DNA of 32,938 bases from Planctomycetota bacterium (GCA_016872645.1 VGZH01000067.1:1-32938), one strand, 5' to 3'; numbered from the stretch's first letter, positions 8,836-18,485 are shown. Notes: a model not told the origin generated them from the sequence alone. A program made the numbers and translations.

Positions 8836-11800
8836 ATGAATTTCAATTTCCACTCTTCTCAACCAGTTCAACAAACGAATCTCGTCCGCCAGATACTTCT
8901 GTTCGCCGTCTGTTGGACATTAATTTCTCCGTTGAATGCCGCCGAATTGGTCTATGAGGGGACCAGCGGGAACGGTCACGGAAAACACATCGTGTTTGTG
9001 GCAGGCGATCATGAATATCGCTCGGAGGAATCGCTGCCGGCGTTGGCTCGGATTTTGGCGAGGCATCACGGATTCAAATGCACGGTGCTGTTTAACATCG
9101 ACCCGGAATCGGGTGAGATCGTGGCGGGGACTCCGTCAAACATTCCTCACATGGAAGCGTTGGAGACCGCAGACTTGGCCGTTGTGTTCTTGAGGTTTCA
9201 GAATCTGCCGGTCGAACAGATGAAGCACCTGGATGCTTATCTCAATCGAGGTGGCCCGGTGGTCGGAATGCGGACGGCGACTCACGCGTTTCAGATTCCT
9301 GCCGACAAGCCGTTCGCCAAGTATGACTACCGCAGCAACGAAGTCGGCTACGAACTTGGATTCGGACATCAGGTGCTGGGGCAAACGTGGGTGGGACATT
9401 ACGGACGCAATCACCAGCAGAGCACTCGCATCACCATCGTCGAGGCCATGAAGTCGCATCCGATTCTGCGAGGAGTGAAGGATGTCTGGGTTCAGGCTGG
9501 CGGCTATGTGGGTAAGCCAACCGATGGCGAAGTTTTGACGATGGCTCAACCGCTCAACGGGATGACGCCCGACTCGGCTCCGTCAGCAACTCAGCCGCCG
9601 ATGCCTTCGGAATGGACTCGAACCTACAAGTCGATGTCCGGAAAAACGGGGCGCGTCTTTACGTCGCTGTATGGGACGCCGGAGGATTTGACGAACGACG
9701 GATATCGTCGGCTGATGTGTAACGGCATCTTCTGGGCGGTCGGTTTGGAAAACGCCATCACGGCGGATATGAACGTCGCCACCGTTGGTCCCTTTAAACC
9801 CAATACCTTTGGCAATCAAACACATGCCCGCGGCATCAAGCCGGAAATGTATGCCGGATTCGAAAGTCCAATTCCCGCGAACAACAACACGAAGCAGCCT
9901 GCCGCCAAGGACGGTGGCAAAAAGGACAAGCCGAAGAACAAAACGCCGGACAAAAAGCCAAAAACGCCCGTCTCTGGTTCACGACCAGTCAAAGCCCTCG
10001 TCACCGGCAAGCCCGCTCGCTTTGTTCGCATCGAGCTTTCCGGGGACAAACGGATTCTGACTCTGGCTGAAGTGGAAGTGATCAGCGGCAACAAGAACAT
10101 CGCACCGAATGGAACCGCGAGTCAATCGAGCACCAACGGCAGCGGCACTGCAGACAAGGCGATTGATGGCAACAAATCACCGGACTGGGCCAAGGGAGGT
10201 CAGACTCACACCACGAACGCCGGGTCAACGGATCCGTGGTGGGAACTCGATCTCAAGACGTCCGCGAAGATTGAAAAAGTCGGCATCTGGAATCGTGACG
10301 GCTTCGAGCAACGGCTGGACGGCTTCACCATCACGCTGTTAGATGCGGATCGAAAGGAAGTTTTCCGCGCCGAGAAGATCGCAGCGCCTGAAGTAATGGT
10401 TATTGATGTCGAGAACGACGGCCGGTTGAGCTGGCTCACCTACAGCGGGAAGACGGGAGAGCCGGTCAAAGGTGGCGCGAAGACTGCGACGGACAGCGGC
10501 AAGCAGAACGCTCCGACTCCAGCCAGTGAGGCGTCGCTCGCCGAGGTGCCGGCGGGCTATCGCGATCCGCTACCCTTTACGTTTCAGCAGAACGATGTCG
10601 TCGCGATTCTGGGGAACGGCTTGCCTGATCGGATGCAGCACGACGGCTGGCTGGAGACGCTGTTGCAGAGCGAACTGCAGGGCAAGCAAGTCCGCTTCCG
10701 CAACATGAGCGCCAGTGGCGACCGGCCGGACTCGTTCCCGCGCAGCAGCGGAGCGACGTCGATGACGGAGTACTTGCAGCATGTGAAGGCGGACGTCGTC
10801 TTCGCGTTCTTCGGCTACAACGAATCGTTCGACGGCGTTGAGAAAGCCAGCGAGTATCAGCAGAAGCTGGTCGGGTTGGTGAAGAAGACTCGCGGATCGA
10901 AGGCCAATGGAAAGTCGTTTCCGCGCATCGTGTTGTTCAGCCCGATCGCTCATGAGAACACGGGCAATCCGAACGTGCCGGATGGCAAGGCTCACAACAT
11001 CCAACTCGAAGCGTACACGGCGGCAACTGCGGCGGCAGCGAAAGAAGCGGGCGTGGCATTCGTCGATCTGTTTCATCCGTCACGCACGCTGTTCAAGGAA
11101 GCTAGCTCGCCGCTGACAATCAACGGCGTGCATCTGACGACCGAGGGGAATCGCCAACTAGCCGAGGTCATCGCCACAGCGTTGCTCGGCAAACCGGCCA
11201 GCACATCGTCGGCGATGGTTCCGCTGCGGATGGCGGTGCTCGATAAGGACAATCATTGGAATAACCGCTACCGCGCTCGCGATGGCAACGACGTGTGGGG
11301 CGGACGCTCGACCTTGAAGTTCACGAACGACCAAACCAACGCCGCTGTGTTGCAGCATGAGCTGTCGATGCTCGACGTGATGACCATGAATCGAGACGCT
11401 CGCGTGTGGGCCGTCGCTGCGGGCAAGGAGATCGCCGTCGATGACAGCAACGTCCCCAAGCCAGTCGAAGTGATCTCCAACGTCGGCGGCGGCAGCAAGA
11501 GTTCCAGTGCGGCGAAGGAAGGCCGACTAAACTACGTCAGCGGCGAAGAGGGACTCAAGCACATGGCGGTCGCGGACGGCTTTGAAGTCCGTCTGTTCGC
11601 CGATGAAGCTCGGTTTCCGCAGCTTGTGAATCCGGTGCAGATGCAGTTCGACACCAAAGGGCGATTATGGGCCGCCGTCTGGCCAACGTATCCCAAATGG
11701 GAACCGCTCAAGGAAATGAACGACGCGCTGATCATCGTTCACGACGACAATCATGACGGCAAAGCGGATCGAATCACCGAGTTCGCTCGCGTGCAAAACC

Positions 11801-14040
11801 CTCTGGGCTTCGAGTTCTGGAACGGCGGCGTCATCGTGACCTGTGCGCCGGAAATCCTGTTTCTCAAAGACACCGACGGCGACGACGTGGCCGATGTCCG
11901 CACCATCCTGCTGCAAGGGCTGGATTCCTCCGACACGCACCACGCCGCCAACAATTTGATCTACGGTCCCGACGGCGCGATCTACTGGCAGAGCGGCGTC
12001 TTCATGCAGCACAACCACGAACATCCGTGGGGACCATCGCTGCAATCGGGAGCGTCGGCCATGTATCGCTTCGATCCGCGACGTTTCACGATCTCGCTGC
12101 ACGCCAACAATTCGCCCAACCCGCACGGCATCGCGTTTGATTATTGGGGCTATCACTACGCGACCGACGGAACCGGCGGCCGAGCGTTCCAAGTCCGGCC
12201 CGAAGGCAAAGGCTTCGCCATGCACGAACTCCTGAAGAAGGAAGTTCGCCCCGTGACCGCCAGCGAAGTGGTCAGCAGCACGCACTTCCCGGAATCGATG
12301 CAAGGTGACTTCCTGATCTGCAATGTGATCGGCTTCCTCGGCATCAAGCACTACCACCTGGAACGCGATGCGGAGAAGGGAACCGTCTGGGGAGAACCCG
12401 CCGGGGCCGAGTTGACCGTCACCACCATCAACGCAGACGGTTCCAAGACGCAGGACAAATCACGCGGGCTGATGATGAGCGGCGATAAAAACTTCCGCCC
12501 GTCGGATGCGATCTTCGCTCCGGATGGGTCGCTCTACATCAGTGACTGGCACAACGCCATCATCGGCCACATGCAACACAACGTCCGCGATCCGAATCGC
12601 GATCACACGCATGGACGCATCTACCGCATGACGGCCAAGGGCCGACCGCTCCAACAGCCGGTGGCCATCGACGACCAGCCCATCGCGGCCTTGCTGGAAA
12701 ATCTGAAGTCGCCGGTCGATTCCATTCGACATCGAACGCGCGTCGAACTGAGCGAGCGTGACTCGACCGAAGTCATCACGGAGACCAAGAAGTGGATTAA
12801 AACACTTGACCCGAACTCACCGGCCGACGCACATCATCTGCTGGAAGCTCTGTGGGTTCATCAACAGCACAACGTCCGCGACTACCAACTAATGGGCGAA
12901 CTGCTGAAGTCCCCGGACCCTCATGCACGCATCGCGGCCAACACGGTCAAGCACTTGTGGTTCAACGTCGAAAGCACGATGCGCGGAGGCGTGATCGCCG
13001 CCGAAAAGCTGGCCGCGGCGGAGAAGTCAGGCATTCTCAGCGACACTGCCGAGCTGACGACCATTCGCATCAGCACGATCCCCGAACGCATGCTCTACGA
13101 CGTCACCGAATTGACGGTGAAGCCGGGCAAGAAGGTGAAGCTTACCTTCGCGAACCTCGACTTCATGCCGCACAACATCCTGCTGGTGAAGCCGGGCACG
13201 GACAACGACATCGGCCTGAAAGCGATAGCACTCGGAGCTGGTGGTTTCGCGGTGAGCTACGTGCCGGAGAGTGCCGATATCCTCTGGTCCAGCAAGTTGG
13301 TCGATTACGGCAAAGAACAGGTCATCGACTTCACCGCTCCGCAGGAAGAAGGAGCCTATCCCTACATCTGCTCGTTCCCCGGTCATCATCTGCTGATGCG
13401 AGGCACGCTGTATGTGACGAACGATCTCAAAGCATTCCTCGTCAAGAACCCCAAGCCGGTCGTCAAGCTGACCGAGTGGAAACTCAGCGACCTGCAAGAC
13501 GACCTCAAGCGCGTCGGTCAGCACCGCAACTTTCTCAAAGGCCAACAGCTCTTCACCAAACTGGCCTGCGCCCAATGCCACAAGATCACGGGCGCTGATC
13601 CCGCTCCCTCGGCCCTGCATGACCATGCTCATGCGGGCCATTCACATGGACCCAGTCTCACAGTCGGCCCGGACCTGGCCGATGTCGTCAAGAAGCACAA
13701 GGGGGACGCGAAGGTGCTGTTGCAGGAGATTCTCGAACCGTCCCGCAATGTTGAAGAAAAGTATCGCAAGTTCATCTTCGAGCTGGAGTCCGGCAAGTTG
13801 GTCACCGGCAATATCGTCTCCGAAGACAAACAGACCGTGACCGTCCAGACTGGCCCGACGGCGGATCAGCAGCAGAAGCTCACAAAGCAAGAGATCGAAT
13901 CGCGACGCCCGTCTCCGATCTCTATCATGCCCGCAGCGATCCTCAACCCCTTGGACAAGGAACAGATCCTGGACCTGCTCGCGTACCTGGTCGCGTCGGG
14001 GAAAGCGGATCACCCGGCGTTCCAACAACAGAAGAAGTAA
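8836..14040 (+). CDS. Giant secreted multidomain protein: ThuA-like, F5/8 C, SGNH-like, beta-propeller, azurin-like, heme c
   Basis: About 1734 residues from ATG 8836; GTG 8791 and ATG 8830 are in-frame alternatives. A signal peptide ends near PLNA|AEL. Domains in order, with approximate residues: ThuA-like fold (49-305); Lys/Pro-rich linker (349-384); F5/8 type C carbohydrate-binding-like domain (387-519); SGNH-like domain (582-792); PVC-type NHL-like beta-propeller with Asp-rich loops (895-1275); HEAT-like helices (1282-1385); azurin-like cupredoxin (1412-1532) with His 1446 and CSFPGHHLLM (Cys 1512, then His and Met at azurin spacing); and a planctomycete heme c domain (1565-1725) with CAQCH at 1578 and candidate Met ligand in SIMPA. 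The propeller plus heme c arrangement is typical of putative planctomycete sugar dehydrogenases. Electrons might pass from propeller to copper to heme, which is inference. The SGNH part lacks the usual serine (GNG for GDS). Confidence 0.9.
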   Translation: MNFNFHSSQPVQQTNLVRQILLFAVCWTLISPLNAAELVYEGTSGNGHGKHIVFVAGDHEYRSEESLPALARILARHHGFKCTVLFNIDPESGEIVAGTPSNIPHMEALETADLAVVFLRFQNLPVEQMKHLDAYLNRGGPVVGMRTATHAFQIPADKPFAKYDYRSNEVGYELGFGHQVLGQTWVGHYGRNHQQSTRITIVEAMKSHPILRGVKDVWVQAGGYVGKPTDGEVLTMAQPLNGMTPDSAPSATQPPMPSEWTRTYKSMSGKTGRVFTSLYGTPEDLTNDGYRRLMCNGIFWAVGLENAITADMNVATVGPFKPNTFGNQTHARGIKPEMYAGFESPIPANNNTKQPAAKDGGKKDKPKNKTPDKKPKTPVSGSRPVKALVTGKPARFVRIELSGDKRILTLAEVEVISGNKNIAPNGTASQSSTNGSGTADKAIDGNKSPDWAKGGQTHTTNAGSTDPWWELDLKTSAKIEKVGIWNRDGFEQRLDGFTITLLDADRKEVFRAEKIAAPEVMVIDVENDGRLSWLTYSGKTGEPVKGGAKTATDSGKQNAPTPASEASLAEVPAGYRDPLPFTFQQNDVVAILGNGLPDRMQHDGWLETLLQSELQGKQVRFRNMSASGDRPDSFPRSSGATSMTEYLQHVKADVVFAFFGYNESFDGVEKASEYQQKLVGLVKKTRGSKANGKSFPRIVLFSPIAHENTGNPNVPDGKAHNIQLEAYTAATAAAAKEAGVAFVDLFHPSRTLFKEASSPLTINGVHLTTEGNRQLAEVIATALLGKPASTSSAMVPLRMAVLDKDNHWNNRYRARDGNDVWGGRSTLKFTNDQTNAAVLQHELSMLDVMTMNRDARVWAVAAGKEIAVDDSNVPKPVEVISNVGGGSKSSSAAKEGRLNYVSGEEGLKHMAVADGFEVRLFADEARFPQLVNPVQMQFDTKGRLWAAVWPTYPKWEPLKEMNDALIIVHDDNHDGKADRITEFARVQNPLGFEFWNGGVIVTCAPEILFLKDTDGDDVADVRTILLQGLDSSDTHHAANNLIYGPDGAIYWQSGVFMQHNHEHPWGPSLQSGASAMYRFDPRRFTISLHANNSPNPHGIAFDYWGYHYATDGTGGRAFQVRPEGKGFAMHELLKKEVRPVTASEVVSSTHFPESMQGDFLICNVIGFLGIKHYHLERDAEKGTVWGEPAGAELTVTTINADGSKTQDKSRGLMMSGDKNFRPSDAIFAPDGSLYISDWHNAIIGHMQHNVRDPNRDHTHGRIYRMTAKGRPLQQPVAIDDQPIAALLENLKSPVDSIRHRTRVELSERDSTEVITETKKWIKTLDPNSPADAHHLLEALWVHQQHNVRDYQLMGELLKSPDPHARIAANTVKHLWFNVESTMRGGVIAAEKLAAAEKSGILSDTAELTTIRISTIPERMLYDVTELTVKPGKKVKLTFANLDFMPHNILLVKPGTDNDIGLKAIALGAGGFAVSYVPESADILWSSKLVDYGKEQVIDFTAPQEEGAYPYICSFPGHHLLMRGTLYVTNDLKAFLVKNPKPVVKLTEWKLSDLQDDLKRVGQHRNFLKGQQLFTKLACAQCHKITGADPAPSALHDHAHAGHSHGPSLTVGPDLADVVKKHKGDAKVLLQEILEPSRNVEEKYRKFIFELESGKLVTGNIVSEDKQTVTVQTGPTADQQQKLTKQEIESRRPSPISIMPAAILNPLDKEQILDLLAYLVASGKADHPAFQQQKK

Positions 14041-14062
14041 CTCCAAAGATTCGCATGACGCG

Positions 14063-14456
14063 ATGAGCAATCCAGACAACACCAACCACTTCGTGCTCTA
14101 CACCGCGCCGGATGGAGCGGTGACGGTCGAGGTGTTTTGCAAAGACGAAACGGTCTGGCTGGCGCATCGAACCCGACCGTTGGGGCGAGCACAATCGCAG
14201 CAACGAGTGCCTCGTGTATCTCCATCGCTATGGCAATCATGCCAAAGCGATGCTGCCGACATTGCGAAAACTCCGCACCTACCTCGCCACCATCGAATCG
14301 AGCACCGCAATGCAGACGCTGGTTGGCCTCGGTGACTTTAAAGTCAAGACGCAATATCGTGGATATGGGCTGCGGAACAATTCTGCGTGGTTTCTAGTTC
14401 GATGTGAATCCGTGGGAGCAGGCTGCCAAGTCCAAATGCAGTCCAAAGGGTGATAA
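14063..14456 (+). pseudogene. RhuM-family start joined to an unidentified fragment (gene debris)
   Basis: An ATG at 14063 opens MSNPDNTNHFVLYTAPDG, then VTVEVFCKDETVWLA. This is the typical first ~33 residues of RhuM-family proteins (genomic-island proteins of unclear function), which continue WLTQ..MAELF. Here the similarity ends after VWLA. In another frame from about 14160, a different open stretch reads RIEPDRWGEHNRSNECLVYL, then HRYGNHAKAMLPTLRKL and TAMQTLVGLGDFKVK. It looks like real protein sequence but was not recognised, and its frame ends just before the next gene. The two pieces look like debris from separate genes joined by deletion. This accounts for most of the 420 bases between the giant gene and the DUF1592-type gene. 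Confidence 0.5.
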
Positions 14457-14460
14457 CTGA

Positions 14461-16992
14461 ATGAAAACGATTGTTTCTCTCCTGATCCTCGCTGGGCTGT
14501 TGCTTATGACCGAGGCGACTGTCTGCGGGCAGGATGCTGCCGGCGATGTGACCGTTCCGAAGGATGTGGGCGCGGTGCTCAACAAGTTCTGCACCGAATG
14601 TCATGGCGAGCAGACGCGCGAGGGCGAAGTTCGATTCGATGCGCTCGCTTCAATCGAGAAGACCGCGCGGGTCGAACTCATGGGGAAGGCGCAGGAGCAG
14701 ATTACTTTTGGAAGCATGCCGCCGAAAGAGGCCAATCAGCCGAGTGCTGAGCAGCGGCAACTGGTCATTGATTGGTTGGCGAGTGAACTACGCAAGAACA
14801 ACGCACCGACGCTCGAAGACAAGCTGCGGTTGCCGAGCTATGGCAATCGGGTCGATCACGCGAAGCTCTTCAGCGGCGAGGTCAAAGCGAAGCCGTTCAC
14901 GCCGGCGCGGCGTTGGCTCGTCAGTCCGCAGATCTTCACCGAGCGAGTGTTCGATGTGCTCAAGCTCGATGAACGCGAGAGGGCCGGCAAGCGGCCCGCG
15001 GGGATGTATGGCGTTACGAATCCGTTCACGCTGCCGGAACGATCGGGGGTGCGCGACTATGACCTCACGGCAGTCGATGGCGGGCACTTTCTCGTGATGC
15101 AGACGAACGCCAGTTGGATTGCCGATCGGATCATTGCGACGATTCGCATCAAGCTCGGCGAGCCAGTCGAAAAGGTGCTTGAGAACCGCGCGGATCGTTG
15201 GTATCCGCTGCGGGGGTCGATGGGCGGGAAGGCGGGCGAAAAGTCCTGGGCGTTCGATGCGTTTGAAGTTCTGATGCAGAAGACATCGCCGCCGACCGAG
15301 GATGAATTATCCGCAGCGATTCAGTTGCAGTTCGCGAACGCTTTGCAGCGACCGGCCAATGAAACGGAATTACGGAGCTATCTCGGCCTGATGCGTGCGG
15401 TGATCGAAGTCGGCGGCAACACCGAGGGGCTGCGGAAAATGCTCGTCGCCGTGCTGCTTGAATCCGAGTTCGTCTATCGGCTTGAGTTCGGGGCCGGTGA
15501 GCCGGACGATTTTGGTCGCCGCAGGCTCTCACCGCGCGAAGCGAGTTATGCCATCGCGTATGCACTCGGGGATAAAGGCCCGGATGCGACGCTCGTCAAG
15601 TCGGCTGAGGAAGGACGGCTCCATTCAAAGGACGACTACGAACGCGAAGTGAAACGACTGCTGGCCGACATGACTTCGTTCAAAGGGCCCGTCGATCCGG
15701 CGTATCGCAACGAACACAACGACGCGTACATCTCAACGCCGCATCCGAAGCTCGTGCGGTTCTTCCGCGAGTTCTTTGGCTACCCACTTTCGCTGCGAGT
15801 CTTCAAAGACATCGAACGCAGCGACGGGCTCTATCGAGTCCCTGATCGCGGCACGAACGGGACACCGGGGTATCTGAATGTCGAAGCGGATCGCGTCGTC
15901 GCGCGGATCGTCGAAGCCGATCGCGACGTGTTTGTGTCGCTGCTCACGACCGATCAATTCTTCGTCTATCACAACCTGGATAACGAGAAGGGCGAGAAGC
16001 TGATCGAGGGTTGGCGGAAAGTCTACGAGACGTTGAAAGACACGAATTGGAAAGCGGATCCGGAGCAAGTCGCGAAGGATCACGCGGCTTTGCTGCAGCA
16101 GTACGTGGCCCCGGGTGCGATGAAGGGCAAAGGACGCGGCGTGCATGAGACCGATCTGTCGCGAATCATGACGTTGTTCGAAGCGACGTTCGGTCGAGGC
16201 GGTCGTCCCTTTACGACAGTTCCGTGGGCTCACGGCAATCGGTTTTGGCATTCACCGTTCTACAACCTGCCGCGCACGCCGCGCGAAGGGGAATACGATC
16301 GCGATGCGGCCTTCGATTATCACCCGGTGCAGCCGTTTGCCGTGCCGCATCGTAAAGGCATCCTCACGCATCCTGCCTGGCTGATCGCGCACTCGCAGAA
16401 CTCAGCGACCGACCCGATTCGACGCGGCAAATGGATTCGCGAAAAGCTACTCGCCGGCAGCGTACCCGATGTGCCGATCACCGTTGATGCGCAGATCCCC
16501 GAGCATGCCGACAAGACGCTGCGCGAGCGACTCGCCGCAGCGACCAGCAAGCAGGAATGTTGGAAGTGTCATCAGCATATGAACCCGCTCGGACTGGCCT
16601 TCGAGATGTATGACGACTTCGGTCGCTATCGCACCGCCGAGTCGCTCGAACATCCGGACAACGTACTCACCAAAGCGAAGGTGAAGTACGGAGCGGACAC
16701 TTACAAAACGGCTCCGCTGATCTCAACTGGTCGCCTTGACGGGACTGGCGACACGACGCTCGACGGCGACGTGACCGACGCGCTCGACATGATCGACCGG
16801 CTCGCGAAATCGGACCGCGTGAGGCAATCCATCATCCGGCACGCCTTTCGTTTCTTCCTAGGTCGCAACGAATTGCTGAGCGACTCGCAAGCGCTGATCG
16901 ACGCCGACCGAGCCTACCTCAGCAGCGGCGGCAGCTTTCAAGCTGTCGTCGTGTCGCTACTGAGCTCGGAGTCGATGATGTATCGAAAATGA
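14461..16992 (+). CDS. Secreted DUF1592/DUF1588/DUF1585 heme c protein
   Basis: An 843-residue planctomycete protein with a signal peptide (MKTIVSLLILAGLLLMTEAT). A cytochrome c-like motif CTECH at residue 44 begins the planctomycete cytochrome region, with GSMPPKEANQP as the probable Met-ligand loop. Next come a DUF1595-like segment (about 290-350, LQRPANETELRSYL and ESEFVYRLE), DUF1592 (LSPREASYAIAYALGDKGPD, FFREFFGYP), DUF1588 (KGILTHPAWLIAHSQ, and CWKCHQHMNPLGLAFE, a second CxxCH) and a C-terminal DUF1585 (HAFRFFLGRNELLSDSQALI). These domains have no proven reaction but are consistently exported and paired with a DUF1552 protein, as here 86 nt downstream. A role in extracytoplasmic oxidation is inferred from the heme motifs. 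Start ATG 14461 has AAAGGG upstream. Confidence 0.93.
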   Translation: MKTIVSLLILAGLLLMTEATVCGQDAAGDVTVPKDVGAVLNKFCTECHGEQTREGEVRFDALASIEKTARVELMGKAQEQITFGSMPPKEANQPSAEQRQLVIDWLASELRKNNAPTLEDKLRLPSYGNRVDHAKLFSGEVKAKPFTPARRWLVSPQIFTERVFDVLKLDERERAGKRPAGMYGVTNPFTLPERSGVRDYDLTAVDGGHFLVMQTNASWIADRIIATIRIKLGEPVEKVLENRADRWYPLRGSMGGKAGEKSWAFDAFEVLMQKTSPPTEDELSAAIQLQFANALQRPANETELRSYLGLMRAVIEVGGNTEGLRKMLVAVLLESEFVYRLEFGAGEPDDFGRRRLSPREASYAIAYALGDKGPDATLVKSAEEGRLHSKDDYEREVKRLLADMTSFKGPVDPAYRNEHNDAYISTPHPKLVRFFREFFGYPLSLRVFKDIERSDGLYRVPDRGTNGTPGYLNVEADRVVARIVEADRDVFVSLLTTDQFFVYHNLDNEKGEKLIEGWRKVYETLKDTNWKADPEQVAKDHAALLQQYVAPGAMKGKGRGVHETDLSRIMTLFEATFGRGGRPFTTVPWAHGNRFWHSPFYNLPRTPREGEYDRDAAFDYHPVQPFAVPHRKGILTHPAWLIAHSQNSATDPIRRGKWIREKLLAGSVPDVPITVDAQIPEHADKTLRERLAAATSKQECWKCHQHMNPLGLAFEMYDDFGRYRTAESLEHPDNVLTKAKVKYGADTYKTAPLISTGRLDGTGDTTLDGDVTDALDMIDRLAKSDRVRQSIIRHAFRFFLGRNELLSDSQALIDADRAYLSSGGSFQAVVVSLLSSESMMYRK

Positions 16993-17002
16993 CATCGCTG
17001 TA

Positions 17003-17062
17003 GGATGGCCGCCCTCGGCCGTCCTGCGATCAGTAAATACAGACGGCCGAGGGCGGCCATCC
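17003..17062. repeat. Perfect 21-nt inverted repeat (GC-rich hairpin) between DUF1592-type and DUF1552 genes
   Basis: The arm at 17003-17023 is the exact reverse complement of the arm at 17042-17062, separated by an 18-nt AT-richer loop. It fills most of the 86-base gap. There is no T-run after it, so a standard intrinsic terminator is unlikely. A mobile palindromic (REP/MITE-like) repeat or an mRNA-processing hairpin that lowers downstream expression are options. The sequence is seen directly; its function is not. Confidence 0.85.
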
Positions 17063-17078
17063 GATAGGAACCTTTCTC

Positions 17079-18485
17079 ATGCTCACTCGCCGTGCCTTAC
17101 TTCAAGCGACTGCCGCAACATCGAGCGGCCTTATGTTCGCTCCGTGGTTGCAGACCGTACTCGGTGCTCCGACGACCGGTTCTGCGCCGCGACGCTTAAT
17201 CTTCGTGCACAAGGGCAACGGGCTCTTTCCGCAGGTGATGGTTCCGCCGTCGCTCGACAACGCAGACAAAGAAAAGGAGCAGCGCAAGCAAGCGTTCTCG
17301 GTCGATTTGCAGCAGCACGAGCTGCCCGAGTGGATGAGTCCCGTCGCTGAGCACAAGAGTCAGATGACGATCCTCCAAGGTCTCTCCGGCAAAATGTGTA
17401 CGACGGGGCATCACACCTGGCAGTCGTCGCTCGGCGTCTACAAGGCCAATGAAGCGTTGACTTCGATCAAGTGGGCGACAGTCGATTTCGAGTTCGCTCG
17501 CATGTTCCCATCGCCGCTCGAGCACATCGAACTGGCCTGCTTCCCGAGCGATGGTGGTAACGCGCGCGGCAACATCAACGGCATCGAAAAAGGTTTCTCT
17601 GCTCGCGGACCTCAGCAGCCCAACTATGCCTTCGGTTCGCCCAAGATCGCGCTGCAAGAACTCTTCAAATCGGTCTCAAGTAATCAAAGCGACCGCGTTC
17701 AATACGAACTCGAGCGTCGCGTGTTGGAGTTCACGGCGGGGAGTCAGACGGGGCTTGCGGCGCAGGTCTCTGGCAGCGAACGCGCGAAGGTTGCGAACTA
17801 TGCCGAGTCCATCGACGCGATTCGCGCTCGCAACAAGAAACTCGAAGAGATGTCCGATGTGATTCGTCGCAACCTGCCGCAGCTCGATGCGAAGTATCTG
17901 ACCGATGATCTCAGCACGACCGATCGTCAGTGGGGACACACCGAGATCCTTTTGGCGACGTTGATCTCGGGCATGACGAACGTCGTCACGTTCACGGTTG
18001 ATGAGCTCGGTACGCACTACACCGGGCTGAAGGGGATCGAGAACGAACGAGTCAACCTGCACGACGTCGGGCACGGCAAGGGCTTTGGTTCGCTCAATGC
18101 CGACGACATCCGCCGAACGGTTCGCACGCAGCACATGGCGTTGATCAACAAGATCATTACGCGATTGAAAGAAGTGCCCGAAGCGGACGGCAACATGTTC
18201 GACAACACGATGCTGTTCTACTTCCCCGACAACGGCGAGACGCATCACAGCACCGGCATCGAATGGCCATTCGTCGTCTTCTCGGGCCGCAATGCCAAGC
18301 TCGACATCGCCGGCCGCTACATCCGCCTGCCGTACTACGGAGAGGAAGGCCACAAGACGCTCGGCAACTGGTACACAACGCTGCTGAATGCCTACGGCAA
18401 CCCAATCGAGCACTACGGCGAATTGGATGTGGCACTCGAAAAGATGAAACGCAACCAAAAGGGACCGATCAAGCAGTTCATGTAG
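17079..18485 (+). CDS. DUF1552 family secreted protein
   Basis: 468 residues beginning MLTRRALLQATAATSSGLMF, a Tat-like leader (twin Arg followed by a hydrophobic stretch), so export in folded form is likely. The body matches DUF1552: RRLIFVHKGNGLFPQVMVP, TILQGLSGKMCTTGHHTWQS, NVVTFTVDELGTHYTGLKG, HDVGHGKGFG and FYFPDNGETHHS, and ending LGNWYTTLLNAYGNP. The family is related to DUF1501-type, alkaline-phosphatase-like proteins, but its reaction is unknown. It nearly always follows a DUF1592/1588/1585 heme protein, as it does here, and the two probably act together outside the cytoplasm. AGGAA lies 8 nt before ATG 17079. Its 3' end is copied at 25697-25831. Confidence 0.93.
   Translation: MLTRRALLQATAATSSGLMFAPWLQTVLGAPTTGSAPRRLIFVHKGNGLFPQVMVPPSLDNADKEKEQRKQAFSVDLQQHELPEWMSPVAEHKSQMTILQGLSGKMCTTGHHTWQSSLGVYKANEALTSIKWATVDFEFARMFPSPLEHIELACFPSDGGNARGNINGIEKGFSARGPQQPNYAFGSPKIALQELFKSVSSNQSDRVQYELERRVLEFTAGSQTGLAAQVSGSERAKVANYAESIDAIRARNKKLEEMSDVIRRNLPQLDAKYLTDDLSTTDRQWGHTEILLATLISGMTNVVTFTVDELGTHYTGLKGIENERVNLHDVGHGKGFGSLNADDIRRTVRTQHMALINKIITRLKEVPEADGNMFDNTMLFYFPDNGETHHSTGIEWPFVVFSGRNAKLDIAGRYIRLPYYGEEGHKTLGNWYTTLLNAYGNPIEHYGELDVALEKMKRNQKGPIKQFM

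Noticed and set aside
11665-12357. 230-codon - strand frame inside the giant gene
   Set aside because: Opposite strand of the beta-propeller region, with no motif or start signal; a coding-frame shadow.
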